From Rhodocollybia butyracea (lineage: Eukaryota > Basidiomycota > Agaricomycetes > Agaricales > Omphalotaceae), in contig JADNRY010000044.1 of assembly GCA_015501585.1 (NCBI GenBank), forward strand, positions 62,001-126,000: DNA of 64,000 nt. The letters run 5' to 3'. The notes beneath the pieces were generated by a model, which had not been told where the DNA came from, made no database searches, and saw nothing but the letters and a program-made list of their open reading frames with translations. Position 1 is the first letter of the stretch. Each line of letters begins with the position of its first letter. A program made the position numbers and the translations under genes. Shown in pieces: positions 11,601-23,398 of the stretch.

Positions 11601-13776
11601 TTAAGTTCTCTTTCTCTCCTTTAAATCTGTCTTAATTCCTTCAATCTCCTCCATCAGCCCATCCGCTTCTTCCTTCATTTTGTTAGCGATTTCTGATATC
11701 CCTTCATGCGCCATTCGAGGAAGGATACCAATTTGGGTTTGTAAGGTGTGGTTTAGATTAGCCTGAAGATGCAACAATCGTCAGTTTGAAAACGGAGAAA
11801 ACGGACAAACTAAGGGAATGAAGTTTCCAAAACTCACCTCTAAATCTCTCTCCAACCCCTCTCCAACCCTTCTCCAGTCATCCCACCAAGCCCGTTTTGC
11901 CCTTGCCCACTTTCCGACTCCCCATCGAATTCCAGTCACTGCAACAAGGAGGGCGAGGGCACCCAGTGTTGCGGGGTCAGACGGGAGGAAGGGGATCTTC
12001 ACCAATAGACCTAGGAATGGAAGAGAGAATGAGTTTTACAGATGGGATGCAATGTGGACCCACCGGAAGCAGCACCCGTTCCATTCAAAAATTCAAACCA
12101 CGCCGCCCAGCCCAGACCCGCACCAGCAGCAGCGCTGGCTCCCATGCCTAACGCAACTTGCTGTGCTGCGATATGGAGACGGGTTGTAGAATAAGCAGCA
12201 AGTTGGGCTTTGCGGGTATGGATGGGGGCGATCAGCGAAGAGCTGGAAGAGGAAGAAAGGGTGTACGATGATGATGACGCAACCTGCTTCAACGAATTAT
12301 AAAGTACGGAAGACCCAAACGGGGTATTGACCCATGGACTCCGAGGACGGTTAAACTCGTCCATGACTTTGAACACCGACTCGGTAAAATGTGCTTGTAG
12401 GGATGAGAGACGACCAGAATGGAATATTAACTGTGAACGAGCTGGTTAGACCATCAAAGTCTGATAACAATTGAGCGTCCGACCTCCTGCTCCAGTTCCC
12501 GACAACAATTTTCCTCTACCGCACGGTTAACCACTACGTTTAATTCATCAATGTGAGCCAGCATCCTCCACCACGTGAGTCTGTCCATTGCGGGTTGCAT
12601 TTGACGCGTAGAGAAGGCAAGAGCTTTCGATACGTGGTTTTCGTCTGATTTTTCCTGCTTCAACACACTGGAGTCCCAAACACCTAGTACTTCTTTCCTC
12701 ACTTTGCCTACAGTCTCTACTTCAAATTCTTCCAACACCTTTCCCGTAAGTTCCATCGCGTGATCAGCACAAAGCTTGTTATCTTTTATAGAACGGGACA
12801 TGCGCGAGAGAACGGAGGAGAGATGGGAAGTTATTCGTTGAATACGGAGTGTTTCGAGATCAGGAAAAGGTGCGAGCGAATCTTTGATGTATGAGATGAC
12901 ACTGGGCACACGGGATCCAACAAACTCATCTTGATATTGCTGGATCGCTTGTGGAACTTGACGCACTGTATCGAGACCACGGACAGCACGCATAGGGTCA
13001 GCATATAGTACTTTGTGTCGTATCGCTGTTTCACCCTCGTAGCCGACTGGATTACACACTACGAGGGAGTTTGAATTTGTTTCTTCTTCAGGAAGATTGA
13101 GGACGTCATCGGAGATTGTTGAAAGGGAAGTGGTTACGACGATTGGAACGTCGTAATGGAGATGGTCAATGGCATAGGTATCTTGGTTCACAACATCGTC
13201 GCGAGGTCCATATTCGTGAATTTGGACCGGAAACGGGAACGAGGACAGAAATGCAGACGGTAGATACAATATCGGAGTCGGCTCTGATGTCGAAGAGGAA
13301 TGTGGAGATGAAGGCGTTGAGGACCATTCTATGGTTGAGCCAAAGCTACATTTTATTGATTAGAACAAGTGAAGAGATAGTTAAGGATACACGAACGCAA
13401 TGATAATCTTCTTCTTCTTACTATTCATCTCCCATCTCTTCCTCAAAGCCTCGTTCACTTCGCTAGAAGAAAACGGTTGATCCAACAAGGCAGTCACAAG
13501 TTCTTCCGTTCCAACATTAGAGTTGTTTTTCGACCCTAGAACAGCAATGGTGGCTGCTGGCGGTGTCTGTGAAACTTGTTGAGACAAACTCTCGAGAAAT
13601 TCCAGTTCATACGTGATAGGATAGTAGACTCGGGGGAAGACGGAGGTCACTTTATGCAATGCAGTGAGAAGAGTGGAAGCTGGCACTCTTCGGACATCCG
13701 ACGAGTATTTTCTGGACGTGAACCTGTTTGGCTTCAATAGTTGGGACAGTCGAGTCGACTGGCGGTTGCAAACCAT
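11601..13776 (-). CDS. Mitochondrial Mmc1-like membrane protein
   Basis: The start chosen is ATG at 13776. The 39 codons upstream in the same frame begin with a non-ATG codon and are not needed. The N-terminus MVCNRQSTRLSQLLKPNRF followed by RKYSSDVRR is a good mitochondrial presequence. The middle has helical stretches (YIKDSLAPFPDLETLRIQR, MDRLTWWRMLAHIDELN). Two likely membrane helices near the C-terminus are LGMGASAAAGAGLGWAAWF and LGALALLVAVTGIRWGVG, followed by WARAKRAWWDDWRRVGEGLE and a charged coiled-coil end. This C-terminal layout matches my memory of the fungal-specific Mmc1 family (dynamin-related, mitochondrial). No P-loop is visible. Exons join at about 13380, 12480, 12060, 12010 and 11830-11760, with the stop at 11601-11603. 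Confidence 0.55.
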
Positions 13777-13889
13777 AGCTGCATGTAGCAATACATTTTT
13801 CAACAACGTTCGCACGCTCAGTAAAGTAAGCCAGCCTACTACTTATGCATTATTGATACAGCTCAATATCAATATCAATATCATGGCTG

Positions 13890-16621
13890 TCACATGGCGG
13901 AATTGGAGAAATTGAACTGCGTCGGGGGACTATAAGGATGCCACTGGCCCAAGCCTCGCGCACTACCACCATCCTTCTTCCCTTGGACAATGGCGATTGT
14001 CAACGTGTCCCAAAGAACTCTCGTGTTCTTCACAACCTCGCCCACTCTAGTCTCGTCGAAAGGTGACTTCTGAGCGACACTAGAATAATCGATATACTTT
14101 GTGGACATGAAAACCTTCAAATATCCAACGTCGATATCCTGGTTTTCTCTGACGTGGAAGCTGTACGGGGGCGTGCCACTATCTCCGTAGCCAATGGTCA
14201 GTGATTTCTTCGCTGGAAGAGAGACCTCCGAGTGACCATTGCCTGCTTTCCCGGGCTGGTAGTACGGTTCTGGAACGTATTTTTGTCAGCAAAAAAATCT
14301 GATGGTCGGAAGAAGCTTCATACCGATGCTAAGGTCCGACATATCAAAGTAGAACGCAGAAATGTATATATCGACATTCGAGTTATTGGTGATCTTGAAT
14401 CCATACATCGCCTGCTTCTCGACATCAATGAGAACCACACCACCAACATTCAAGTTGGAACATTCTGGGTCAGGCATCAAGACTTCCTCGAAATCATCGT
14501 TATACTCCCCCGTCTCCTTTAGCTCGAAGCACTCGAAAGTAACTTTGGTAGAAAGCCGCTGCTTGTCCTTGCTCGAACGATGCAGATGCCAATAGAAATC
14601 AGCGGCGCTGCGAAGAACACGATGAACAAGGTCCGCATCATTTCTGATATCGAATGGCATGTGCTCCAGCCCGTATTGTCGGCAGAGCTTGTCCATTACT
14701 TCAAAGTGCACTCGACCGTTTCGTAGAGTCACAATCAAATCCGGCTCCTCCTCGACGCTGTCTACCAGGCGAAATCCCCTCTTCGCTGCCTCTGTCGCCT
14801 GCATTTCTTGAGCGATCTTTGTGAAAACACCGATGAGAGCCTCGCTAGGTTCAATGAGCAAACGAACATCTTCCCCCTCTCCGACATGTGTTACCAAGGC
14901 ATGTCCGGGATGAAGGAGTTCGAAAGGAGCCTGAATCGCGGTGCAAGTAGTCTCGAACGCAGAAGTCATTGAAGTGGTGGTGACTGTCCCCAACGATCCT
15001 GACATATCCTTATTAGAATATACGGCAAGTTTAGTGTTTGCCGTGATACCATGCGCCTCTCCAGCCGCCAAAATGTACTCGCCGGTCTTTTTCCCAGCTC
15101 GGATGGCATATAAATCGCGCTGGGGGCTAGAAACTTTGGCATTGAAGAGAATGCGGCTCGAATGAAATCCTTCGCATTGGGGATTTTGACTACGGCGACC
15201 CAGGTGAGCGTGATGGGACAAAGACATAAAGGCAACAACTACTCACGCAGGAAGGTCAGGCAACATCATTACTACATCGTTGTAGGATAGCTTGTCTACG
15301 CCTTTCTCTTTCAACAAACTCAACAACTCCGAAGTGAACATGCCGCGACCTTGCCGCTCCTGAGCTAACTGGTTATGCGTGCAAGCGGCGAGAAGAACAT
15401 GAGAACGAATTCCAGTCTTCTCGAAACCCTGAGCGACAGCCGTTGCTCGAGAAGCCGCAACTTCATTCAGGAGAGACTTCGGGACAATGTAGCTTTTGGG
15501 AAGCTCGAATCCGCGCATTGCATAGCTAGGGTCAGTCTCGTCTTTTCGTGTACCCGAACCAGAATGGCAGCAGTCGAGAATGACAGTCTGGAAGCAACAG
15601 CAAAAAAATCAGATAGACATAGAATACGAGGTTATAGGTAGGAGACTTACGATATTATCAGATTTCTTCAACGCAAGGTCAGCAAGGAGATGAGAGAGGG
15701 TAACGTCCAGAACGCCTTGTCCTCTTCTGATATTTTCTGAGCCTCCGTGGGCAAAGTCATACGGGACAAGCATTTGTATCGTCCCTTCTGGGTTACCTGT
15801 CGGCCACCCTTTAGGTGCTTGCGCTTGAGCACCATGTCCAGCATAAAAAATAAGAATTGGATCGGTCTTTTTGATATGAGGGTTGATGGCGAGGTCTTTC
15901 AACGCGGTTTCAATTGCATATCGGGTGGCCTGTTTATTGTACAGTGTCCTGATTTTTTCCTTCGGAACGCCAATGACAGAACGGAGGAACTCGTTGACGC
16001 TTTCGGCATCAGGTACTGCACCGTTGAGGGGAGGAATTGCCTTGTCGGCATATTCGTTGATGCCTATGATTAGAGTCCAGAGGGACGGAGGCGGTCTACA
16101 TGGTGGTTGCGATAAACGGTATGATATACTATAAGTTATAGATGACATACCGGGTGATAGCATGAGGGTGGGGAGGGGCAACCGGTCTATGAATTATATT
16201 AGTTAATTATACATAAATGGTCGCCAGAACACTCACTTGGATGGACCGGGTCGGGAGGAGTGACAGGTCTATTTCTCGACTGTAAGGGTATAGATAAGAC
16301 TAGTTATAGTTAATACTCACTTGTGGGGTACGCCAAAAGTGTGGTTCCCTTGCCACCAATGCTTAGTAGTAGGGGGCGCAGTCGGTGGTTTGTGCTGAAC
16401 AGGTTTCGGAGGAGCCACGGGATCCGCAGGTCTACAGTCAAAAAGTGTAAATGAAGGTGTCAACCAAAGTTGATTATATTATTTTACTTTGAGGAAGGGG
16501 GAGGGGAGCTGTAAAAATCATCAGTAAAACGGGTAATATGACGGTTGTCGAATATTACCTGAGCAAATACCACAGAAGCTCCATTGTGGTGTGCACCGTA
16601 ACTTGGATCCACGAGAGAAAC
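13890..16621 (-). CDS. Second caspase-domain protease (metacaspase-like), paralogue of 3173-6953
   Basis: This gene has the same architecture as the protein at 3173-6953, and its frame is unbroken. The start proposed is ATG at 16621 (MFLSWIQVTVHTTMELLWYL), followed by small Pro-rich exons (SSPPPSSK, PADPVAPPKPVQ, TPPDPVHP, PVAPPHPHA). This resembles the Pro-rich prodomain of type I metacaspases. The p20 core has SLWTLIIGINEYADK, the catalytic His in ILIFYAGHGAQ and the catalytic Cys in VILDCCHSGSGTRKD. A region with LLSLLKEKGVDKLSYNDVV closes the core. The shared beta-rich C-terminal part has AAGEAHGITANTKLAVYS, DFYWHLHRSSKDKQ, YGFKITNNSNVDIYISAF, LTIGYGDSG and VGYLKVFMSTKYIDYSS. It ends at 13890 without the long Gln-rich tail of the paralogue. 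Length is about 790 residues. Metacaspases usually cut after Arg or Lys, but I cannot read substrate preference from the sequence. Confidence 0.8.
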
Positions 16622-18091
16622 ATATTTGAAGATGAGAAGAAATTTGGATTGCAGTCGTTAGTGTGGGGTACACTGAATCCCACAAGCAACGGTTGACCCT
16701 ATTTTATGCTCTACCCTCTAGTAGATGTATTTTGTGATCACTAATACCAGACGATCGAACTCGAGGCCTGAGGTATGCACATCCCATCATCACTCGAATA
16801 TTTGACCCTCAAGTTTGAAAATTCATGGTAGTCTGAATAGTATAGATGGAGTCACTATCGATTAGTCCATCGGATTCTTTTCATTCGTGATTCCCGCGAT
16901 CCATTCGCATTTAAATCTAGAGCTACGTATTCTTGTTCGCCATCGATTCGTGTCTTGGGACCCCGGGGTCTTCTCATCCGTTGACCTCCCAGATCAATTG
17001 CAAGAGAATCTGATGATTGTTCTTGTCATTGAATTAGCACGATCGTACCCAATTGCTGTTATCCGTCATTCCTCAACTCCAAGGAACGTTGACGACCTTG
17101 GGACCAGGTGATATAGAACCCCAAGCAACATTATCTGGGTCAAGGGCGTTGACAACGATCGGTAGTGTGGCCTTGAGGTCCTGTCAGATCTTGTTAGAGC
17201 TGCCGCTCGGAGTCAAGCGTTGGATGAAGGATATCAATAGCAAAAGGACAGACTGAGCATTCTTTCAATTTTTTTCATAAACCTCCGACAAAACAAAGAT
17301 CCAAGGAACTCTCTCATCCGAACAAGACTATTGAGTACGGGGCGAAGGGCTCGTCCAGCTGAGTTCGCGGTTACGACAAGCTGTTCGCCAGAAATGTATG
17401 GGTATCTTAGATTCTGAGAAGAAGCTCAAGTGAATCAAAGGAAGAGGATTATAATAATACACACCTGGCGAGGAATATGAACATCCATGAGCAAGTGTCC
17501 AACGGATCCGCAGCCCTACTGTGAGCTCTCCTGATTCACTAGATTGCATCCCACAGCCGCTGTTGCTAGTTGTTAATCATTATTTCGACTCGGAATGTTA
17601 CTCGCTATTTTCCTAGAGAAATCTCTACGAATCGAGCCTTAGAAATGGACGGAGTAAAGACTTGATGGATATATTGGAAGGTAATCAGATATCCAGAGCT
17701 GACCGGTTTCGAGTTCCTTCGCGAGCTGGAGCACTAAGCATTGGATACAAGTGAGAACAAAGACGAGCACGCCTTGTAAGATGCCATGGATGATTATTTG
17801 ATGGCCGATAATCAAAACGTTAATAAGCTCTAGCTCTACTACAAACTAATGAATGTTAAGGCAAACAGACGGTGAATCTCACTGGTCTTCATAAGATCTG
17901 GCTTGTGGTAGTCGGATATATAGGCAATCTGCGGTTTGAAATTTAAAAAGAATCAGGCATGTGATCGCTGCGCACGACCACGTGCTAGTTCGCGTTTGAG
18001 GTCTGGACCCTGGACCAACGATCAACGAGTGACAACGACGGCTTTACGGCGCACGCTCTTCTGATCCTTCGAGAGTCGAGACCTTATCGAT
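16622..18091. other. Gene-poor region
   Basis: This gap of almost 1.5 kb between caspase 2 and the chitin synthase holds no complete gene. It contains a possible minus-strand remnant at 17073-17549, listed separately. The sequence at 17930-18090 immediately upstream of the chitin synthase start is probably its promoter. Confidence 0.4.
17073..17549 (-). pseudogene. Possible degraded minus-strand gene fragment
   Basis: Two exon-like stretches in the same direction look protein-like. One (about 17515-17290, split by an intron at 17462-17412) reads SVGHLLMDVHIPRQ then NLRYPYISGEQLVVTANSAG and RALRPVLNSLVRMRE. The other (17178-17073) reads DLKATLPIVVNALDPDN then WGSISPGPKVVNVPWS and stops. They are separated by frame breaks, and no initiating exon was found. 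I do not recognise the family, so this may be a relic or chance. Confidence 0.25.
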
Positions 18092-21000
18092 ATGGCGTTC
18101 CATAGGCTCAATTCACGCGACGAAAGCTCCAGTCAGAACTACTACCAAGCATACGACGAATCTGACGATGTTAACCGACGAATACAGTCTTTCCCAGCAT
18201 TACTATCCCGATTCTACGGAAAACGTTGCCTCATCCAGCTCATTTCCACGATATTCTGAAAACACGCAGGTACATTCCAGGCCAGCATCTCGCGCCCATA
18301 CATACTGGCGAAACTTTACAGCTTGACGAACATTCGACAATTTACACTCAAAGTAATCCATCGACGCTTGAACGAATCAACAATCTACACCCAGAGCAAT
18401 CCATCGACACTCTCTTATGGACAACACAACCATTCAATCTCCGAAGAATACTATGCTTATCCAGGGCACGGTTCGGATCCTGACTCTGCGCATTCCTACA
18501 CCTCCATAGATCACTTTCAATACGACACGAGGCTTATTCATCTGCCACAGGTCTACGAAGTGTCCCTCCTCGCTCTCGTTCCCAACTCCTGCTGCGGAAG
18601 ATGAAGATTACCTTGTCGTTGGAAACGATAGTTAACCACTACATCAACCAGCATGACCCTGAAAAGCACGACATGCACAACAACTATTATCCGTATTCTG
18701 GTCAATCCCAGTACGCCTACGGCTCACTACCTACTCCTACAGCGACAGATCCCATAACACCAGTAAAACGCGTCATTTTGGTCCTGCACCAAGCGGTCGC
18801 GTTACTCGTCGACACAATATGAAAAAAAGAGTTCATTTAACACGAGGAAACCTGGTTCTCGAACTTCCAGTACCGCCAAATCTGGTCTTGCCTCGGATAG
18901 GAGAACCAGAGATGATGCAAACACGGTATACAGCTGTGACTTGCGACCCAGAATGACTTTATGAAGCAGGGTTTCTCGCTAAGGCAGGTCGAGATGCACC
19001 GGACCACTGAGTTGTTATTGTTTATTACTATGTATAATGTGTGTGTTGGATTTGTCTTTTACTTCGACTTGACTGACTATTTGCTACAGGAAGATGAGAT
19101 TTTGTTTTGTCGGACAATGTACGGCGTAATGAAGAACATTCAGCATTTGTGTACACGGAAAAATTCACAGACATGGGAGCCGATGCTTGGAAAAAGGTGC
19201 TTATTCACTGTTTCCTTCAGTTGATCGCTTTACCCCATCTATCGTAGGTCGTAGTCTGTATTGTCGCCGATGGCCGGAAAAAGATACATCCTCGTGTCCT
19301 CGACTGCCTCACTCTCCTCGGAGTCTACCAACCAGGTTCCCTACATGAAGAATTTTATTGATGACAAAGAGGTTACTGCTCATCTATTCGAATACACTGC
19401 ATCGTTTCGGGCTGGACCCGAATCTCCATTTCAAGTACCCCGATAAAGGAATCGTCCCTACTCAAATTATATTCTGTATGAAGGAGAAGAATCAGAAGAA
19501 GATCAATAGCCATAGGTGGTTTTTCAATGCGTTTGCGGCAGTATTGCAGGTGGGTAAATATTGTGGTTTGAATCCAGCTGGTTGAGTTGTCTGTTATGGT
19601 AGCCCAATGTCTGCGTTCTTCTCGACGTCGGGACGCGTCCAAGCAACAAGAGTATCTATCGACTTTGGAAGACATTCGACCTCAACTCTAACGTCGCTGG
19701 TGCTTGTGGTGAAATATCTACATACAAGGGCAAGAATTGGTCTTTGCTTCTGAACCCACTTGGTACGTCTACCCATCTTTGCCTCACCGTCCACTGACCC
19801 AAAATCGGATGCACTTGGATAACAGTCGCTGCACAGAATTTTGAATACAAAATCAGCTGTAATATTGGATAAACAAACCGAAAGGTATAATAGTTTGGTT
19901 TCTTCAACTTGATAATTATTTATGATTTTCCAGTCTCTTTGGCTACATAAGCGTTTTAGTGCGTTCATCTACCAGCTTCTTTAAATTTATTTCTGATTCC
20001 GCATTAGCCAGGCGCATTTTCTGCTTACAGGTACGTGGCAGCTGTTACGCATCGCTTGTTTCCATATACTTAACCTGACACAGATACATCGCATTGGCAA
20101 AATAACGAACGAGGAATAGGGCCCTTGGCGTCTTTAACTTCAAAGGCGAGGTTCTCCATGGGCGTGATACTGATATTTTTCACAAGTAATATGTATTTGG
20201 CTGAAGATGTGCGTTTTCACTTCAAAGCTTTAGAAGGATCCTGGTTAATGACATACATACTTAAAGCGAATTCTCTGCTTTGAACTGGTCGCCAAAGCAA
20301 ACTCAAACTGGTGCGTCTGAGTCTGGATGATAGGAAAAATCTGACTGTACATTCTGCAGGATCCTCAAATACGTCAAAGGTGCCGTAGGCGAAACTGATG
20401 TTCCCGAGTCTCTCCCCGAATTCATCTCCCAACGTCGGCGATGGTTATAACGGATCGTTTTTCGCTGCTACTTACGCGATTACTCATGTTGGACAACTAA
20501 TGCGTTCAGGGCATAGTTTCAACCAGGAAGAGTGTGTTGTTGTTTGAGACGGTGTACAATATCATTGGGATAATCTTCGCGTGGTTTAGCATTGTGAGAG
20601 TTATTTGTGTCCTAAAGGCCTTGACTGAGGTTTACATAGGGAAATTTCTATCTGTTTTTTGTATGTCCATGGGTTGATCTGTCCGTTCCAGGCTAAACAT
20701 GAACATAGGTTGTATTAACATCCTCGCTGGAGGACCCGTCGTTTGATATGACTTGGATTGGGGTAGTGAATCCGATAATACAAGTAAGACGACGCTTCTT
20801 TTGAAGCGCTTAGATATCTTTATTGAAATTCGCCTTTCATTTTTCGACAGTACATCCTAGCCTTCATGATCGCTGCCTGTTTTCCTTTTTTCTATGGGTA
20901 ACAAACCACAAGCGTGAGCCGCTCCCCGAGAACCCTTGCCGACAAGGCAACGTTGACCGTAACACATAGATCCAAACTTAAATACACGGTCATGATGATC

Positions 21001-22202
21001 CTCCTTGCACTCGCAATGATGTACATGTCTTTCGCCGCTATCAAATGTGCAGTAAAAGCCGCTCAGCAGGGAGGAAGCGCGAATTCGGTGATGCTTTACA
21101 GTGTGATCATCACTTATGGGTGTGAGTAGGTTCTCCTGCCTTAGCTACTTTACAACTTCGTTGAATATTTTTATATGAATTTATGCAAGTATGGGCGCCT
21201 CCAGTATACTAGCATTTGATCCATGGCAATATGCTCACCAGTTTCCTGCTTATATGTTGCTCTCGCCGACATACATTAACATTCTGAATATGTAAGTGTG
21301 GTCATCGCTTGTGTTGTGCACGCTAGTTATCCTTCCCCGCTTATCACCACGGTTTGAATCCATAGATACGCATTCTCCAATCTTGACGATGTGAGTCCTT
21401 CTGTCCTTCCCTCCCTTCTCCTTCCCTCCTTCTTCGTCCTCCTTCCCTCCCTCACTCCCCCCACCAAATTCTGACTCGCTTTCCAATATGTTTGTAGATC
21501 TCTTGGGGTACCAAGCAGGACACTCTTGAAATTGACCTCGGTGCTGTGAATACGATACAATCGCAAAAATCTCAAGTGGATGTAGAGGTGCTTTCGACTG
21601 CTGCAGATGTGAATGAGATTTATCAAGAGGCGATTGAGAATTTGAAGCGCAGGCAGCCTGGGTGGCAGGAACTTGACAAGAAGATAGACGAGAAAGGTCC
21701 AGGCAAGGGAGGGAGGAAAGCAAAGGGAACGACGATGAAAGGAGGAAACGGAAAGGCTGTGAAAGGAAAGGAGCTGAGCCCGGCGGAGAAGGAGCAGGCA
21801 GCCAAAGATTATTATGCGAATGTCAGAACGAATGTAAGCTCTTTTTTTCGCATAGACCGCAACCTGATCTCATTTGGTTAATCCATAGGTTCTTCTTTGC
21901 TGGGTAATTTCGAATGTAAGCGAGCCTTGATTGTCTAACATTACTAGTTTGTATACTGACAGCGTACAAAGTGCCTCTTGATCATCGCGATCTTGCAAGG
22001 TAGCTCACTTTCTGGAACCTTCGGAGACTCCAATTCTACTGGTCGGGTCAAGGGGTATTTAGTGTTTATATTGGTGTTTACGACCATAAGTAATTTGGTT
22101 GTAAGTGCTCTCCTGTTTCCTTGATGAGCAAATACTGATGTTGGTACTCAGCGGTTTATTGGTTCGACGTTTTATCTATTGATTCGGCTGATAACGGGGT
22201 GA
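18092..22202 (+). pseudogene. Chitin synthase, division-1 type, with many small frameshifts
   Basis: From ATG 18092 to TGA 22202 the pieces of a chitin synthase can be followed in order: [162 protein letters not shown], the catalytic-core motif [10 protein letters not shown], and a membrane-spanning C-terminal half ending LVRFIGSTFYLLIRL. Introns have normal splice sites. The frame is broken by single-base or two-base indels near 18170, 18954, 19177, 19338, 19408, 19880, 20105 and 20442, among others, so the sequence as given cannot encode a full enzyme. Key residues are largely intact, so sequence error is as likely as true decay. By family the enzyme makes cell-wall chitin at the plasma membrane. 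Confidence 0.8.
18328..18412 (+). repeat. Imperfect tandem repeat of two units in chitin synthase N-terminus
   Basis: Unit one (18328-18369, 42 bp) and unit two (18370-18412, 43 bp) share the core caatccatcgaca/g and both code for STIYTQSNPSTL in the proper frame. The one-base length difference shifts the frame of unit two. Confidence 0.65.
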
Positions 22203-23398
22203 AGCATGGCATGTATCAATAAAATTGTGGATTCTGATATGTGTTGTATAATGAGGAACTACATAGGACTATAATGCTATAGTTCATTTATGTACTCTCC
22301 AAGACTCCAACAGGGGCCAGTCACAAGGAGATCCGGTGATAAGAATTGTCCCACACCAACGGTACGTTTAGAGTTGATTCTGTCCTCTGGCATAGTTGGA
22401 GGCTTAGGGCTTAGGTATTAGAAGTAGATTAAGTAGAGCGGTGGTACTTCATGGGATCAATAAGGACCTGAGCTTGAATGGCGAAACATAATCTCCACGC
22501 GCCCATGCCAGCCAACATCATCATGGTTACCATTGTCGCCAGATTGAAAGACCCAGAGTGTTCAATGGGCACCGAGTTTAAGGCGCTTAGCTTCCTGATT
22601 TGGATCCGGTCAGTGATCTTTTACCCACGAGCCCCTCGAAGGCGGCTACCATTTTTGGCATTTGCTATCATGAGAGCATTCCTGTAATGCACACCAAGCT
22701 CAGCGCAAAGTCACTGAGTCACAAAACATGCCTAAGAAGAAGCTGTGGCACGACCGGCGCGATGGCATGGCATGGCATTAGCAAACGATCCTTGTGAGCG
22801 CCGCCAGTCTTCTCTATACCTACGAGTTCCAGAAAATGCGTCACCTTTGCTCAAGCGGTATGTAGAGCAAGTGTTTTCAACGATATTGATTTTTGGGACT
22901 CCACTTGAATATGGGAAACTATTGGGTGTTGGTGTGAGGGTAAAACATCATACAGGCCAAGCGCGGATGCTTACTAAGTATTCATTGTCCCGTTAAACTA
23001 CACATCGATTTCACCGAAAAGTTTATTGGGTTTCCGAGGTTATACTAGTAGCGTTACTCACGCGTGTAAAATGACCGCTGAGGGTGACGCGGCGACGGTC
23101 GGTAATCGAAGACCGCGCTCTGTTTGACGAGCGGGGTGCTTTCAGGAAAACCGGTCAAAACTCTGGTCGGTCGAAAAGCATCAGAAGCGGCCTGGTATAG
23201 TGCAAGCTATGAATGAAAAGAGTAAAAGGTCACCTACTTGCATTCAAAGGAACTTTTTTCGACAGAAAAACGTCGAGGCTTTTATATGATTGCACAATAT
23301 GTATTTCCTACTATCCGTACTAGCAAGCCGACTGGAACTCGTATGATGATGATGATGAGAATACAGATACATATATTTACTTATAAACAATTCCGATT
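22203..23398. other. Intergenic region, nothing recognised
   Basis: This 1.2-kb gap separates the chitin synthase from the convergent R3H-type gene. Plus-strand open frames at 22478-22687 and 22745-22996 lack family signals. A short gat/atg microsatellite lies near 23344-23358. Confidence 0.4.
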
